From Pseudomonadota bacterium (GTDB lineage: Bacteria > Pseudomonadota > Gammaproteobacteria > Burkholderiales > Thiobacillaceae): 64,000 nt of DNA. Below, in pieces: positions 27,276 to 36,763 of the stretch. The position numbers were made by a program, and so were the translations under genes. The stretch spans positions 1 to 64,000 of the forward strand of contig JAJZPG010000002.1 in NCBI GenBank assembly GCA_021811235.1. Reading direction: 5' to 3'. Position 1 is the stretch's first letter; every line of letters starts with the position of its first letter. Under the pieces are notes generated by a model, which made no database searches, was not told the DNA's origin, and saw nothing but the letters and a program-made list of their open reading frames with translations.

Positions 27276-28259
27276 TCATCTCCTGCGCAGCCGGAAATTC
27301 AGCCATACCAGGCTGGCCAGCAACAGCGCCGCGCCGGTGTTGTGGGCGACCGCAACCGGCAATGGCAGGCTCAAACGCACGTTGCTGATGCCAAGTGCCA
27401 CCTGCAGGCTCAGCAGCGCCCCCACCGCGACCCCCATGCCGGCATAGCCCGGCGTACGCAGCAGGCGCACCACCAGCCAGCCCAGATACAGGGTCACGAT
27501 CAGGGCCATCAGCCGATGCATCCAGTGAATTGCGGTCAGCGCCTCCATCGGCAACAGGTCGCCGCTCGCCGTCTCGCCCAGTTCGCGGTGCAGCGTGAAC
27601 GCATGCTCGAAATCCATCGCCGGCATCCACGTCCCCTGGCACAGCGGAAAATCGGTGCAGGCCAGGGCCGCGTAATTGGTGCTCACCCAGCCGCCCAGCG
27701 CGATCTGCACGGCCACCAGCGCCAGGCCCCAGGCCGCGGCTCCGCGCACATGATCGACGTGCGCAAAATAGGCGTGGCTGGCATGGCTGCGCTCGCGCAG
27801 CCACAGCCACAGCAGCAGGGACAGGGTGGCCATGCCACCCAGCAGGTGCGCGCTGACGACCAGCGGCTTCAGCAACTGGGTGACCGTCCACATCCCCAGC
27901 AACGCCTGGAACACGATGAGTCCCAGCAGCAGCATCGGCAAACCGGGTCCGCCACGCGTCTCGCGCCGACCACGCCAGCTCATGGCGGCGATGGCCAGCA
28001 CCAACAGTCCCAGTGTGCCGGCGAAATAGCGATGTACCATTTCCTTCCAGGCTTTCGCATGCGACACCGGTCCATCCGGGCGGACCGCGAGCTCGGCCTC
28101 GATGGCATCGGCCGCATGGTGCGGCGTCAGTTTGCCGTAGCACCCCGGCCAGTCGGGACAGCCGAGTCCGGCGTCTGACAGGCGAACGTACGCGCCCAGG
28201 CTCACCACGCCCAGCGTGAGAATCAGCGCGGCCAGGATCAGGTTTCGGTACAGGGTCAT
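27276..28259 (-). CDS. ctaA: Haem A synthase
   Basis: 327 residues with about eight membrane helices. It oxidises the C8 methyl of haem O. The N-terminal [22 protein letters not shown] carries the paired Cys loop, and a second conserved loop [10 protein letters not shown] follows. His ligands lie in [10 protein letters not shown] and [10 protein letters not shown]. It lies between a SCO-like gene and ctaB. Confidence 0.95.
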   Translation of the reverse strand: MTLYRNLILAALILTLGVVSLGAYVRLSDAGLGCPDWPGCYGKLTPHHAADAIEAELAVRPDGPVSHAKAWKEMVHRYFAGTLGLLVLAIAAMSWRGRRETRGGPGLPMLLLGLIVFQALLGMWTVTQLLKPLVVSAHLLGGMATLSLLLWLWLRERSHASHAYFAHVDHVRGAAAWGLALVAVQIALGGWVSTNYAALACTDFPLCQGTWMPAMDFEHAFTLHRELGETASGDLLPMEALTAIHWMHRLMALIVTLYLGWLVVRLLRTPGYAGMGVAVGALLSLQVALGISNVRLSLPLPVAVAHNTGAALLLASLVWLNFRLRRR

Positions 28260-28274
28260 GGTCAGCGGGTTCGA

Positions 28275-28838
28275 TCAGCCAATCTGGGAAGCCTTGAGCA
28301 GAAGTTTGAGGTCTTTCATCATGCGCTTGGCATCGGGCACGGCAGGAAAGCGCAACATCAGATTGCCCAGCGGGTCGACCAGATAGATATGTCCGGCACG
28401 ATCGTCGGCGGCGGGAAACTGCTCGACGAAGGCCAGCACATCCGGCCGCCACACATGCAGGCCCGCATGCTCACCCAGCAGCGCCGCCTCCGGTGCCCCG
28501 GCGTCCGTCAGCACCCACAAGCGCTCGATGCGCGGTTGTTCCTTGCCCTGCGCGATCCGCGTCTGCCGCATCAGGTACAGCAGTCGCGCACAGTTTGCGT
28601 CGCACGCGGCGGGTCCGATGAGCACCATCACCCACTTGCCGCGCAAGGCCTGCAGATCGAACGGTGCGCCGGCCGATGTCGTCCCGCGTGTGTGCTGGAG
28701 TGGCGCCACCTGGAGCAAGTCGCCGTAGTTGGTGTGGCCCGCGGGGCGCCAGCCGAAATAGGCGAGATAGGCCGCCACCACCGGCACCACGAACACGCCG
28801 ATCAACAACAGGAATTTACTGCGCGGATTCAAATGCAT
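28275..28838 (-). CDS. Membrane-anchored SCO-like thioredoxin-fold protein of the aa3 oxidase cluster
   Basis: 187 residues. An N-terminal membrane anchor (about 9-29) is followed by a thioredoxin-like domain with a C-x3-C pair (C79, C83 in [10 protein letters not shown]) like SCO1, and a late His in [18 protein letters not shown]. The sequence is far from the SCO protein at 24142-24735. The position between SURF1 and ctaA suggests copper delivery or thiol chemistry for CuA assembly. Confidence 0.82.
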   Translation of the reverse strand: MHLNPRSKFLLLIGVFVVPVVAAYLAYFGWRPAGHTNYGDLLQVAPLQHTRGTTSAGAPFDLQALRGKWVMVLIGPAACDANCARLLYLMRQTRIAQGKEQPRIERLWVLTDAGAPEAALLGEHAGLHVWRPDVLAFVEQFPAADDRAGHIYLVDPLGNLMLRFPAVPDAKRMMKDLKLLLKASQIG

Positions 28839-28855
28839 GGTTCGAATTCGTATTG

Positions 28856-29605
28856 TCAGGATTCCGCTCGCACGTCATCGACGCGCCGACGTTTCACATT
28901 CATGGCCAGCCACAACACGGCCAGCGTCGTTGCCAGACTGTACCACTGGAAGGCGTAGCCGACATGCATGCCGACACCGGCATCGGGCCGCGGCCAATCA
29001 CGCACCAGGCCATCGTCCGCGGCACTGGTCTGTTGCAGCAGCACTGGCTGCAGATCGAGCCGATGGATGGCGGCATACCGTGCGAAATCCAGGTTCTGCC
29101 AGACGCGCCCCTGCGGCGCTGCATCGCCCAGTTCGACATAACGCGTCTGCGCCTCGATCGCCACGCCTTCCAGCCTCACCCGGCCGCGCGGCACGGGCGG
29201 CGCGGGAAGCCGTTCGCGCGTCCGCCCGGCCGCCACCCAGCCGCGGTTGACCAGAATGGCGCGCGCGCCCCCCTCTATCCTGAGCGGCGTCAGCACGTGG
29301 TAGCCCGCCTTGCCGCCGTGCACCCGGTTGTCGAGCAAAATGGTGTGGCCGTCGTCGAACTCGCCGCGCACTTCGAGCTTGCGATACAGCACGCTGTCGC
29401 GGTCGAGCAGTGCCGCGCCGACATGGATGGGCGCTTCACGAAGGGCCGCATCGTAGCGCGCCTGCAGCGCGCGCTTGGCTTCGGCACGTCCGCTTTGCCA
29501 ATTGCCAAGGAACAGCGTGAGCGTAAAGAAGAACAGCGCCGCCAGCGTCGGCCACAGCGTCGGCGCGAAGCGCCATGATCCAACGCGTCGTTTCAGCAAG
29601 TGCAT
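28856..29605 (-). CDS. SURF1-family cytochrome oxidase assembly protein
   Basis: 249 residues. It has an N-terminal helix (WPTLAALFFFTLTLFLGNWQ) ending in the family GNWQ motif, a central periplasmic domain (LLDNRVHGGKAGYHVLTPL, LVNRGWVAAGR) and a C-terminal helix (YAFQWYSLATTLAVLWLAMN) with the family AFQWY. SURF1 takes part in haem A insertion. Start ATG 29603-29605 overlaps nothing on its strand; a small plus-strand gene starts 52 bases away. Confidence 0.93.
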   Translation of the reverse strand: MHLLKRRVGSWRFAPTLWPTLAALFFFTLTLFLGNWQSGRAEAKRALQARYDAALREAPIHVGAALLDRDSVLYRKLEVRGEFDDGHTILLDNRVHGGKAGYHVLTPLRIEGGARAILVNRGWVAAGRTRERLPAPPVPRGRVRLEGVAIEAQTRYVELGDAAPQGRVWQNLDFARYAAIHRLDLQPVLLQQTSAADDGLVRDWPRPDAGVGMHVGYAFQWYSLATTLAVLWLAMNVKRRRVDDVRAES

Positions 29606-29656
29606 GGCCCCGGCAATCCGGCTAGACTGGGATTTTTCCGGGTCACTCTCGTCATC

Positions 29657-29857
29657 ATGCGCATCGTTGCCCTGCTGTTCATCGTCTTCATCCTGGCCAG
29701 CCTCGCCAGCGCACTTTACTATCTCGTCCGGGACAAGGGCCAATCCGACCGCACCGTCAAGATGCTGACCGTTCGCGTCGCACTTTCGCTCGGCCTGTTC
29801 GTCCTCCTGATGGGCGGCTATTACTTCGGCATCATCCCGCAAAGCGGCCTGCGCTAG
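29657..29857 (+). CDS. DUF2909-family twin-helix membrane protein
   Basis: 66 residues with two helices: MRIVALLFIVFILASLASALYY and VRVALSLGLFVLLMGGYYFG, separated by a charged loop LVRDKGQSDRTVKMLT. The pattern fits DUF2909, frequently found beside cytochrome oxidase genes in proteobacteria. It is the only plus-strand gene in the oxidase region and is divergent from SURF1. Start ATG 29657 was chosen because it begins the first helix. Confidence 0.82.
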   Translation: MRIVALLFIVFILASLASALYYLVRDKGQSDRTVKMLTVRVALSLGLFVLLMGGYYFGIIPQSGLR

Positions 29858-29870
29858 CCGGTCCCAGCCA

Positions 29871-29900
29871 GCAAAAAGCCGCACTCCGGCGGCTCTTTGC
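29871..29900. terminator. Bidirectional terminator-like hairpin between the DUF2909 gene and ctaE
   Basis: Near-perfect 12-base arms (29871-29882 and 29889-29900, one mismatch) enclose a 6-base loop, with AAAAA on the left flank and TTT on the right. It lies between the convergent ends of the DUF2909 gene (plus) and ctaE (minus). Confidence 0.7.
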
Positions 29901-29933
29901 TCCCCCTCCAGCGGCGCAATGCGCCGCCATCGC

Positions 29934-30797
29934 TCAGATCATCCAGTAAACCAGGATGAACAGCAGCACCCACACCACGTCGACGAAGTGCCAGTACCAC
30001 GACACTGCCTCGAACGCGAAATGATGCTCGGCCGTGAAATGCCCGGCGATCGAGCGCAACAGCATCACGATCAGCATGGTCGTGCCGACCAGCACATGGA
30101 AGCCGTGAAACCCGGTCAGCATGAAAAAGGTCGCGCCGTAGACGCCTGCACCGAGGGTCAGCCCCATTTCAGTGTACGCATGGTGGTATTCGTAGACCTG
30201 CAGCCCGAGGAAGGTTACGCCCAGCGCCACCGTCAGCAGCAGGCCCAGGATCAGCTGGGTGCGGTTGCCCTTCTTCAGGCCCCAGTGCGCCCAGGTCACG
30301 GTCACGCCTGACGTCAGCAGTAGCAGGGTGTTGATCGCAGGGATGCCCCAGGCGCCCATCGGGGTGAACTGCACGCTGTCCTGCAGGCCCGGCCCTGCGG
30401 TCGGCCAGGTCGCCTGGAAGCCTTTCCACAGCAGGCTGCCGGTATCCGCATCCGCCAGCCAGGGCACCGACAGCACCCGGGTATAGAAGAGCGCGCCGAA
30501 GAAGGCGGCGAAGAACATCACCTCGGAAAAGATGAACCAGCTCATCGACCAGCGGAACGAGGAATCGACCTGCTTGTTGTAGTGCCCGGCCTCGCTGTCG
30601 CGGATCACCTCGCCGAACCAGCCGAACATCATGAAAAACAGGATCGCCACGCCGGCCAGCAGCACCCAGCCGCCGTTGTCGATCTCGCGCATGGTCATGA
30701 CGCCGCCCACCGCCATCAGCAACAGCGCCACCGAGCCGATGATCGGCCAGAGCGAAGGTTGCGGCAGGTAGTACTTGTCGGTTTGTGCCAGACTCAT
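29934..30797 (-). CDS. ctaE: Cytochrome c oxidase subunit III
   Basis: 287 residues with seven helices. Family motifs include WSMSWFIFSEVMFFAAFFGALFY (split), LLLTSGVTVTWAHWGL, GFHGFHVLVGTTML and the C-terminal WYWHFVDVVWVLLFILVYW. Subunit III stabilises the aa3 core. It is downstream of ctaG and a DUF2970 gene, the usual betaproteobacterial order. Confidence 0.97.
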   Translation of the reverse strand: MSLAQTDKYYLPQPSLWPIIGSVALLLMAVGGVMTMREIDNGGWVLLAGVAILFFMMFGWFGEVIRDSEAGHYNKQVDSSFRWSMSWFIFSEVMFFAAFFGALFYTRVLSVPWLADADTGSLLWKGFQATWPTAGPGLQDSVQFTPMGAWGIPAINTLLLLTSGVTVTWAHWGLKKGNRTQLILGLLLTVALGVTFLGLQVYEYHHAYTEMGLTLGAGVYGATFFMLTGFHGFHVLVGTTMLIVMLLRSIAGHFTAEHHFAFEAVSWYWHFVDVVWVLLFILVYWMI

Positions 30798-30828
30798 CTC
30801 GTCCCCCTTTTCCCGTTTCGTGGATCGT

Positions 30829-31026
30829 TCACTTCACGAACTGCATCACCCCATAGACCAGCAACAATATCGTCAGAACAAACACCCCCGCCCCGACCAG
30901 CCCGGCGATGACGACCTGGGCCGGCGTCAGGCTCTTCGCGTCGGCGTCGTAGTCGCGCCGCTTGCGCACGCCGAAGAAGCTCCAGAACACCGCCAGCGCC
31001 GCCTTGATGTGCCCGCCTTCAGCCAT
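30829..31026 (-). CDS. DUF2970-family small membrane protein
   Basis: 65 residues. After IKAALAVFWSFFGVRKRRDYD comes a C-terminal helix VVIAGLVGAGVFVLTILLLVYGVMQF. The FWSFFGVRK start is typical of DUF2970 proteins, found between cox11 and coxC in betaproteobacteria. Function is unknown; position suggests a role in oxidase assembly. It overlaps ctaG by 8 bases. Confidence 0.88.
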   Translation of the reverse strand: MAEGGHIKAALAVFWSFFGVRKRRDYDADAKSLTPAQVVIAGLVGAGVFVLTILLLVYGVMQFVK

Positions 31027-31573
31027 GCTCGCCCCCCCTGCGCAAAGCGGTCGCCCGTCCTTTCTGCGCGGTGTCGAAGAAGGTGTACGACAGGGTCACG
31101 GTATGTACCTCGCGATCCATGCCTGGATCGAGCACAAACAGCACCGGCATGCGGCGGGTCTCGCCGGCAGCCAGCGTCTGCGGCGTGAAGCAGAAGCACT
31201 CGATCTTCCTGAAAAACTCGGCCGCACGCGCCGGCCCGTAGCTCGGCACCGCCTGCCCGACGATGGGTTCACCGCTGGTGTTGGTGACTTCGTATTCGAC
31301 CTGCACCAACTGCCCGGGATGCACCCTGAGGCTTCTCACCTCGGGCTTGAAACGCCACGGCAGCGCCTCGTTCGTATTGGCGTCGAATTCCAGCGTCACC
31401 CAGCGGCTGGTGTCGACCTGGGTGTTTTTCGCCAGGCTCTGCTCGGCGCCGGCATTGATGCCGCTCACCTCGCATATCTTGTAGTAGAAGGGCACCAGCG
31501 CGAAGCCGAAACCGAACATGCCCAGCGTCACCACGACGAGCTTGGCCAGGGTTGTGCCGTTGCCCGTCGCCAT
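31019..31573 (-). CDS. ctaG: Cytochrome c oxidase assembly protein CtaG/Cox11 (CuB copper chaperone)
   Basis: 184 residues. An N-terminal membrane anchor (LAKLVVVTLGMFGFGFALVPFY) precedes a beta-domain with the copper-binding pair in KIECFCFTPQTL (C-x-C), the Cox11 signature, and DPGMDREVHTVTLSYTFF. It delivers copper to the CuB site of CtaD. Confidence 0.95.
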   Translation of the reverse strand: MATGNGTTLAKLVVVTLGMFGFGFALVPFYYKICEVSGINAGAEQSLAKNTQVDTSRWVTLEFDANTNEALPWRFKPEVRSLRVHPGQLVQVEYEVTNTSGEPIVGQAVPSYGPARAAEFFRKIECFCFTPQTLAAGETRRMPVLFVLDPGMDREVHTVTLSYTFFDTAQKGRATALRRGGEHG

Positions 31574-31576
31574 GAC

Positions 31577-31684
31577 CTACTTCAGCCCGTTGTAGAGGGT
31601 GAACAGGAACAGGCCGAGCGCAAACAGCGCCAGCAGGATGGCCGTGCGGACCTTGCGCCTGTCCGTCACCGTTCCCCCGCTCAT
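31577..31684 (-). CDS. 35-residue cytochrome oxidase small assembly protein
   Basis: Translated by hand. ATG at 31682-31684 overlaps the ctaD stop (ATGA), and the TAG at 31577-31579 lies 3 bases before the ctaG start. The basic start [14 protein letters not shown] is followed by one helix [20 protein letters not shown] and a final Lys. Small single-helix proteins annotated as cytochrome oxidase small assembly proteins occupy exactly this ctaD-ctaG gap in other betaproteobacteria. Coupling and position make it a real gene; the role is inferred. Confidence 0.75.
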   Translation of the reverse strand: MSGGTVTDRRKVRTAILLALFALGLFLFTLYNGLK

Positions 31685-33261
31685 TTCACCACCGGCGCAG
31701 TTTCAAAGGTGTGATACGGCGCAGGCGACGGCACCGTCCATTCCAGGCCTTCCGCACCTTCCCACACCCTGTCGCCCGCCTTGGCGCCGCCCTTGATCGC
31801 CTTCAGCACCACCACCAGGAAGATCAGCTGGCTGAAACCGAAGATGAAGGCACCGACGGTGGCGATCTGGTTGAACTCGGTGAACTGCAGCGCATAGTCG
31901 GGGATGCGGCGCGGCATCCCGGCGAGACCGAGGAAGTGCATCGGGAAGAACACGATGTTCATGCCGATCACCGACAGCCAGAAGTGCCACTTGCCGAGCG
32001 TCTCGTCGTACATGTGGCCGGTCCATTTCGGCATCCAGTAGTAGATGCCGGCGAAGATCGAGAACAGCGCGCCCGAGACCAGCACGTAGTGGAAATGCGC
32101 CACCACGTAGTAGGTGTCGTGCAGTTGGATGTCGACCGGCGCGATCGCCAGCACCAGGCCGGAGAAGCCGCCGATGGTGAACAGGCAGACGAAGGCGATG
32201 GCGAACAGCATCGGGGTCTCGAAGCTCAGCGAGCCCTTCCACATCGTGGCCACCCAGTTGAACACCTTCACGCCGGTCGGCACCGCGATCAACATGGTCG
32301 AGAACATGAAGAAGAGCTGCGCCGCGACGGGCATCCCCACGGTAAACATGTGGTGCGCCCACACGATGAAGGAGAGGATGGCGATCGACGCCGTCGCGTA
32401 CACCATCGAGGCGTAGCCGAACAGCGGCTTCCTGGCGAAGGTCGGGATCACCTGCGAGACGATGCCGAAGGCCGGGAGGATCAGGATGTACACCTCCGGG
32501 TGGGCGAAGAACCAGAAGATGTGCTGGAACATCACCGGGTCGCCGCCGCCGGCCGCGTTGAAGAAGTGGGTACCGAAGTTGCGGTCGGTCAGCAGCATGG
32601 TCACCGCGCCCGCCAGCACCGGCATGGTGGCGATCAGCAGATAGGCGGTGATCAGCCAGGTCCAGCAGAACAGCGGCATCTTCATCAGCGTGAGGCCGGG
32701 CGCGCGCATGTTGAGGATGGTGGTGATGATGTTGATCGAGCCCATGATCGACGACAGGCCCATGATGTGCACGGCGAGGATCGTCAGGTCGTAGGAAATG
32801 CCGCCCTGGATGAACAGCGGCGGATACATGGTCCAGCCGCCTGCCACCGCGCCGCCGGGCAGCAGGAACGACGACATCAGCAGGAGGCCCGCCACCGGCA
32901 ATACCCAGAACGCCCAGTTGTTCATGCGCGGGAAAGCCATGTCGGGTGCGCCCAGCATCAGCGGCACCTGCCAGTTCGCGAAGCCGGAGAAGGCCGGCAT
33001 GATCACGCCGAAGATCATGATCAGCCCGTGCATGGTGGTGAGCTGGTTGAAGAAATCGGGGTTGGTCACCTGCAGGCCCGGCTGGAACAGTTCTGCACGA
33101 ATCAGGAGCGCCATGCTGCCGGCTGCGAACAGCATGATCAGCGCGAACCACAGGTAGAGCGTGCCGATGTCCTTGTGGTTGGTGGTGGTCAGCCAGCGCA
33201 TGATGCCGGTGGGATGCGCGTGGTGTCCGTGGTCGTCGTGGGCGTGTGCTGCGTCAGACAT
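31681..33261 (-). CDS. ctaD: Cytochrome c oxidase subunit I (aa3 type)
   Basis: 526 residues from ATG 33259-33261 with GAGGAG upstream. The N-terminus is His-rich ([17 protein letters not shown]). Core motifs: [16 protein letters not shown] (haem a ligand), [17 protein letters not shown] with the His-Tyr crosslink pair, [13 protein letters not shown] (CuB ligands) and [14 protein letters not shown] (haem a and a3 ligands). It reduces oxygen with electrons from subunit II. Its stop overlaps the small assembly gene. Confidence 0.97.
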   Translation of the reverse strand: MSDAAHAHDDHGHHAHPTGIMRWLTTTNHKDIGTLYLWFALIMLFAAGSMALLIRAELFQPGLQVTNPDFFNQLTTMHGLIMIFGVIMPAFSGFANWQVPLMLGAPDMAFPRMNNWAFWVLPVAGLLLMSSFLLPGGAVAGGWTMYPPLFIQGGISYDLTILAVHIMGLSSIMGSINIITTILNMRAPGLTLMKMPLFCWTWLITAYLLIATMPVLAGAVTMLLTDRNFGTHFFNAAGGGDPVMFQHIFWFFAHPEVYILILPAFGIVSQVIPTFARKPLFGYASMVYATASIAILSFIVWAHHMFTVGMPVAAQLFFMFSTMLIAVPTGVKVFNWVATMWKGSLSFETPMLFAIAFVCLFTIGGFSGLVLAIAPVDIQLHDTYYVVAHFHYVLVSGALFSIFAGIYYWMPKWTGHMYDETLGKWHFWLSVIGMNIVFFPMHFLGLAGMPRRIPDYALQFTEFNQIATVGAFIFGFSQLIFLVVVLKAIKGGAKAGDRVWEGAEGLEWTVPSPAPYHTFETAPVVK

Positions 33262-33281
33262 TGGGCTCTCCTCTCGGTTGT

Positions 33282-34430
33282 TCACTGCGCGGCAGGGGCG
33301 GCGGCTTCGGTCGCGCCGCCACGGGCGGCGGCGATGTCGGCGGGCTGGGCCAGGTCGCCCATCTTGTTGTCCCAGGCATTGCGCTGGTAGGTCACCACCG
33401 CGGCGATGTCAGCGTCTGACAGCTGGCCTCCGAAAGCCGCCATCGCGGTACCCGGCCGGCCATTCAACACGACCTGGATGTGGTCGGCGATCGGGCCGGT
33501 CGCCACCTTGGAGCCATTGATCGCCGGGAAAGTACCGGGCAGGCCCATGCCGTTGGCCTGATGGCACGCGGCGCAGTTGGCCTGGTAAACCTTCTCGCCG
33601 CGCGTCACCAGATCGGCGACGGCGAAGGCCTTGGCGTTGTCGGCCGCGGCCGCCTGCGCGGCACCCTTCTTCTTCGCCACCCAGGCTTGGTAATCGGCTT
33701 CGGACACCACCTCGACCACGATCGGCATGAAGCCGTGGTCCTTGCCGCACAACTCGACGCACTGGCCGCGGTAGGTGCCGATCTTGTCGGCCTTGAACCA
33801 GCTGTCGCGAATGAAGCCGGGGATCGCATCCTGCTTGGCGCCCAGCGCAGGCACCCACCAGGCGTGCAGCACGTCGTTGGCGGTGATCAGCAGGCGCACC
33901 CGCTTGCCGACCGGGACCACCATCGGCTCGTCGACCTCCAGCAGGTAGTGTTCGCCCTTGGCGGCCTTGCCCTCGATCTGCTCGCGCGGCGTGGCCAACG
34001 TGCTGTAGAAGCGGATGTCGTCGTTGAGGTAGTCGTAGCCCCACTTCCACTGGTAGCCGGTGATCTTGATGGTGAGGTCGGGGTTGGACGTATCCTTCAT
34101 GTCGATCACCACCTTGGCGGCGGGATAGGCCATGCCCATCAGGATCACGAAGGGAATCACCGTCCAGATGACTTCGACGGTGGTGTTCTCATGGAAATGC
34201 GCGGCCTGGTGGCCGGCCGACTTGCGGTGCTTGATCAGTGAATAGAACATCGCGCCGAACACCACGACGAAGATGCCCAGGCACACCAGCATGATGAGGT
34301 TGTGCAACTGGAACACGTCGTGCGCCACCTGGCTCGCCGGCGCTTGCAGGTTGTATGCGTAATCCGCCAGCGCTGACCCGCTCCCTATCAGCGCCAGCAC
34401 TCCCATCCCTGATTGCCACATGCTTTTCAT
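33282..34430 (-). CDS. ctaC: Cytochrome c oxidase subunit II with fused cytochrome c domain
   Basis: 382 residues. A signal peptide (to about residue 22) and two helices (about 43-65 and 86-106) precede the CuA domain with ligands H189, C224, C228, H232 and M235 ([13 protein letters not shown]). An Ala-rich linker then leads to a cytochrome c domain with CAACH (286-290). This caa3-like design lets the enzyme carry its own electron donor. It is the first gene of the ctaC-ctaD-ctaG-ctaE run. Confidence 0.97.
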   Translation of the reverse strand: MKSMWQSGMGVLALIGSGSALADYAYNLQAPASQVAHDVFQLHNLIMLVCLGIFVVVFGAMFYSLIKHRKSAGHQAAHFHENTTVEVIWTVIPFVILMGMAYPAAKVVIDMKDTSNPDLTIKITGYQWKWGYDYLNDDIRFYSTLATPREQIEGKAAKGEHYLLEVDEPMVVPVGKRVRLLITANDVLHAWWVPALGAKQDAIPGFIRDSWFKADKIGTYRGQCVELCGKDHGFMPIVVEVVSEADYQAWVAKKKGAAQAAAADNAKAFAVADLVTRGEKVYQANCAACHQANGMGLPGTFPAINGSKVATGPIADHIQVVLNGRPGTAMAAFGGQLSDADIAAVVTYQRNAWDNKMGDLAQPADIAAARGGATEAAAPAAQ

Positions 34431-34496
34431 CGCGTATCCCCCATCCTCTCTCGACGTTGTTATGGGTCGTTGCGGCGCGTCGTGTTGGTATTGGTA

Positions 34497-34982
34497 TCAA
34501 GCCTGCAACTTGCTGCGCAAGGTGGCGGCCAGCTGCAGCCGCGCCTCGTCATTCAGGTAATGCCCGACTTCAGTTGCGCGGCCATGAGAGCTCACGCTGA
34601 GCCGGCAATCCCTGCCGGGCGTTCTGCAGTCGCATACCACGCGCGCCCACTGGCGATTCATTTCGCGGCGCTGTACGTGCGTGCCGGCATGCCACTCCAG
34701 CACCACGCTGTCGCCATCGATCGTGAGGGATTCGTAATCGCCCTCGCGGCTGCGCAAGGCCTCGAATGCCCAGGCCAGCAAGCCGATCTCCAGTCCGGCG
34801 AACGGCAGGATCAGCCAGTAGCCCAGAAGCGCAAAGCCGATCGCTGTCGCAAAACACAAGGCCGCCAGGCTCCAGAACGCGAGCCGTTCCTGGGTGCGCG
34901 TCAGCGAGAGATTGGGGCGGGATCGAAATACAAACACGCCTGCTGACTCACCTGCACAGTCTTCCGTATTCACCCCTTGCAT
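34497..34982 (-). CDS. DUF2244-family membrane protein
   Basis: 161 residues from ATG 34980-34982; an in-frame TTG at 35012 would add 10 residues. A double helix (FWSLAALCFATAIGFALLGYW then LILPFAGLEIGLLAWAFEAL) follows an N-terminal segment RPNLSLTRTQE, then a soluble C-terminal domain. DUF2244 proteins often neighbour cytochrome oxidase genes. Its role is unknown. It starts about 70 bases upstream of ctaC on the same strand. Confidence 0.85.
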   Translation of the reverse strand: MQGVNTEDCAGESAGVFVFRSRPNLSLTRTQERLAFWSLAALCFATAIGFALLGYWLILPFAGLEIGLLAWAFEALRSREGDYESLTIDGDSVVLEWHAGTHVQRREMNRQWARVVCDCRTPGRDCRLSVSSHGRATEVGHYLNDEARLQLAATLRSKLQA

Positions 34983-35120
34983 AGGAGAAACCGAGGAAAC
35001 CGCGTGCGGCAATATGTCGCAGACAGTAACACGTCGCCGCTTGCATGAACAAGCAGTACGATTGTATTAACTTATTGATTTATTTATAAAATATCGTTAT
35101 TGAAGAGTATTCCAATATGC

Positions 35121-35846
35121 TTATTCTTCAGGCAGCGCGAGCCATTCCAGCGCAACGGGACGCCCCGCCCCCCCGGACGGAAGCCCGTGCGGCATCGCAT
35201 GCGGCGCACCCGCCTCAAGCACGCCCTCGGGAAGAAAAGGCTGCTCGCCCAGGCAGGGGCCGGGCAGCCGCAGATGCAGCGCGGCAAGATTTTCGGCCTG
35301 GCAAGGCATATCCGGATCGAGGTGATTGCCGATCCAGCCGGCCCACGGCGTCCGCCGATGAGCGATCGACTCCGCCGTCAGCAGCGCATGGTTGAGACAG
35401 CCGAGCCGCAGCCCCACCACCAGCACCACCGGCAAACCCAGGCGTTGCGCCAGATCGGCCATGTCCTCGGTCTCGTTGAGCGGTACGCGCCAGCCACCGG
35501 CCCCCTCGACCACCACCGCGTCCGCTGCCGCCGCGAGCCGGGCATACGCGGCAGCGATCACGTCGAGCTCGATCCGCACACCGGCCTGTTGCGCGGCGAT
35601 GTGCGGGGCGATCGCCGGTTCAAAGGCGTAAGGATTGACATCGCGCACGTCGGCCGGAACGTTGGCCGCCTGCAGCAGCGCGACGACATCCTCGTTCAAT
35701 GCACCGGCCGCCTGCCCTGCCGCCACCGGCTTCATCGCTGCCACCCGCAGTCCCTGTGCGCGCAGCGCATGGATCAGCGCCACCGCCACCCGCGTCTTGC
35801 CGACGCCGGTATCGGTTCCGGTGACGAACAGGCCGCGTGCGCTCAC
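35121..35846 (-). CDS. bioD: Dethiobiotin synthetase
   Basis: 241 residues. The P-loop FVTGTDTGVGKTRVAVAL, the KPVAAG substrate loop and VVVEGAGGWRVPLN are the family motifs. It closes the ureido ring of dethiobiotin. The GTG start at 35844-35846 overlaps the bioC stop (GTGA). It is the last gene of bioBFHCD, and an AT-rich stretch follows. Confidence 0.95.
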   Translation of the reverse strand: MSARGLFVTGTDTGVGKTRVAVALIHALRAQGLRVAAMKPVAAGQAAGALNEDVVALLQAANVPADVRDVNPYAFEPAIAPHIAAQQAGVRIELDVIAAAYARLAAAADAVVVEGAGGWRVPLNETEDMADLAQRLGLPVVLVVGLRLGCLNHALLTAESIAHRRTPWAGWIGNHLDPDMPCQAENLAALHLRLPGPCLGEQPFLPEGVLEAGAPHAMPHGLPSGGAGRPVALEWLALPEE

Positions 35847-36763
35847 GCCAGGCCCAGTTTCCGTTTGCGCTCGCCGATGGCGAACTGGATCACCTGGCGG
35901 CCATCCTCGCGGCGCGTCTTGTCGCCCGCCCAGGCGTGACCATAGATCACCTCGAAGGTCGCCGGCAGGCGGCCTTCGCAGCGGTTCGATTCGTACGCCT
36001 GCTCCAGCCGCGCCCACGCCGACTTGCCGAGCAGGCCCCGCCGTCGTGCCGCGGCCGCGTTGTGCGCGCCGATGCCCTTGAGATCGCGCATCAGCGTCTT
36101 GAGGTCGGCATAGGTCAGCGTCAGCATGTCCATTTCCATCACCGGACTGGCGAAGCCGGCGTGGATCAGCATGTCGCCGATGTCGTGCAGGTCGATGAAG
36201 CGGTTGACGTGCGGCGCGTCGTCGATCGACGAAAATGCTGCGCGCAATTCCTTCAGCGTGTCGGGACCGAAGGTGGCGAACATCAAGAGGCCGCCCGGCG
36301 CCAGCACGCGATGGAAGCCTTTTAACGTGGCCTCGAGGTCGTGCGCCCATTGCAGCGCCAGACTGGACCAGACGAGGTTGACGCTGTTTGACGCAAGCGG
36401 CAGGCGGTCCATGTCCGCGCACACCCAATGCGCGGCCGATGGGGGTGCGGACGTGAAGCGCGCCAGCGTGCGCTGCGCCCACGTCGGCTGCGGCAGGCGT
36501 GCGCGCGCCGTCGCCAGCATCGCCGGCGCGATGTCGAGCGCACACAGCTCGGATTGCTCATAGCGCGCATGCAGATGCGCCAGCCCGTAGCCGGTGCCGC
36601 AGCCGACGTCGAGCACACGCGCCGGCTGCAGTGCCATGTAATCGAGCCTTTCCAGCAGGCGGTCGCACACCTCGCGCTGCAGCACCGCGTGCGCGTCGTA
36701 GCTGGCGGCGGCGTGGTCGAAGGCGCGCCGTACTTCGGCGAAATCGAGCTCGGCATCAGTCAT
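35843..36763 (-). CDS. bioC: Malonyl-ACP O-methyltransferase BioC
   Basis: 306 residues. The SAM motif VLDVGCGTGYGLAHL, LVWSSLALQWAHDLEATL (family motif) and LLMFATFGPDTLKEL are visible. BioC methylates malonyl-ACP so the fatty acid synthase can make the pimelate moiety. The usual length is about 250, so the C-terminal 40 residues are an extension common in betaproteobacteria. It overlaps the bioH end by 8 bases. Confidence 0.93.
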   Translation of the reverse strand: MTDAELDFAEVRRAFDHAAASYDAHAVLQREVCDRLLERLDYMALQPARVLDVGCGTGYGLAHLHARYEQSELCALDIAPAMLATARARLPQPTWAQRTLARFTSAPPSAAHWVCADMDRLPLASNSVNLVWSSLALQWAHDLEATLKGFHRVLAPGGLLMFATFGPDTLKELRAAFSSIDDAPHVNRFIDLHDIGDMLIHAGFASPVMEMDMLTLTYADLKTLMRDLKGIGAHNAAAARRRGLLGKSAWARLEQAYESNRCEGRLPATFEVIYGHAWAGDKTRREDGRQVIQFAIGERKRKLGLA

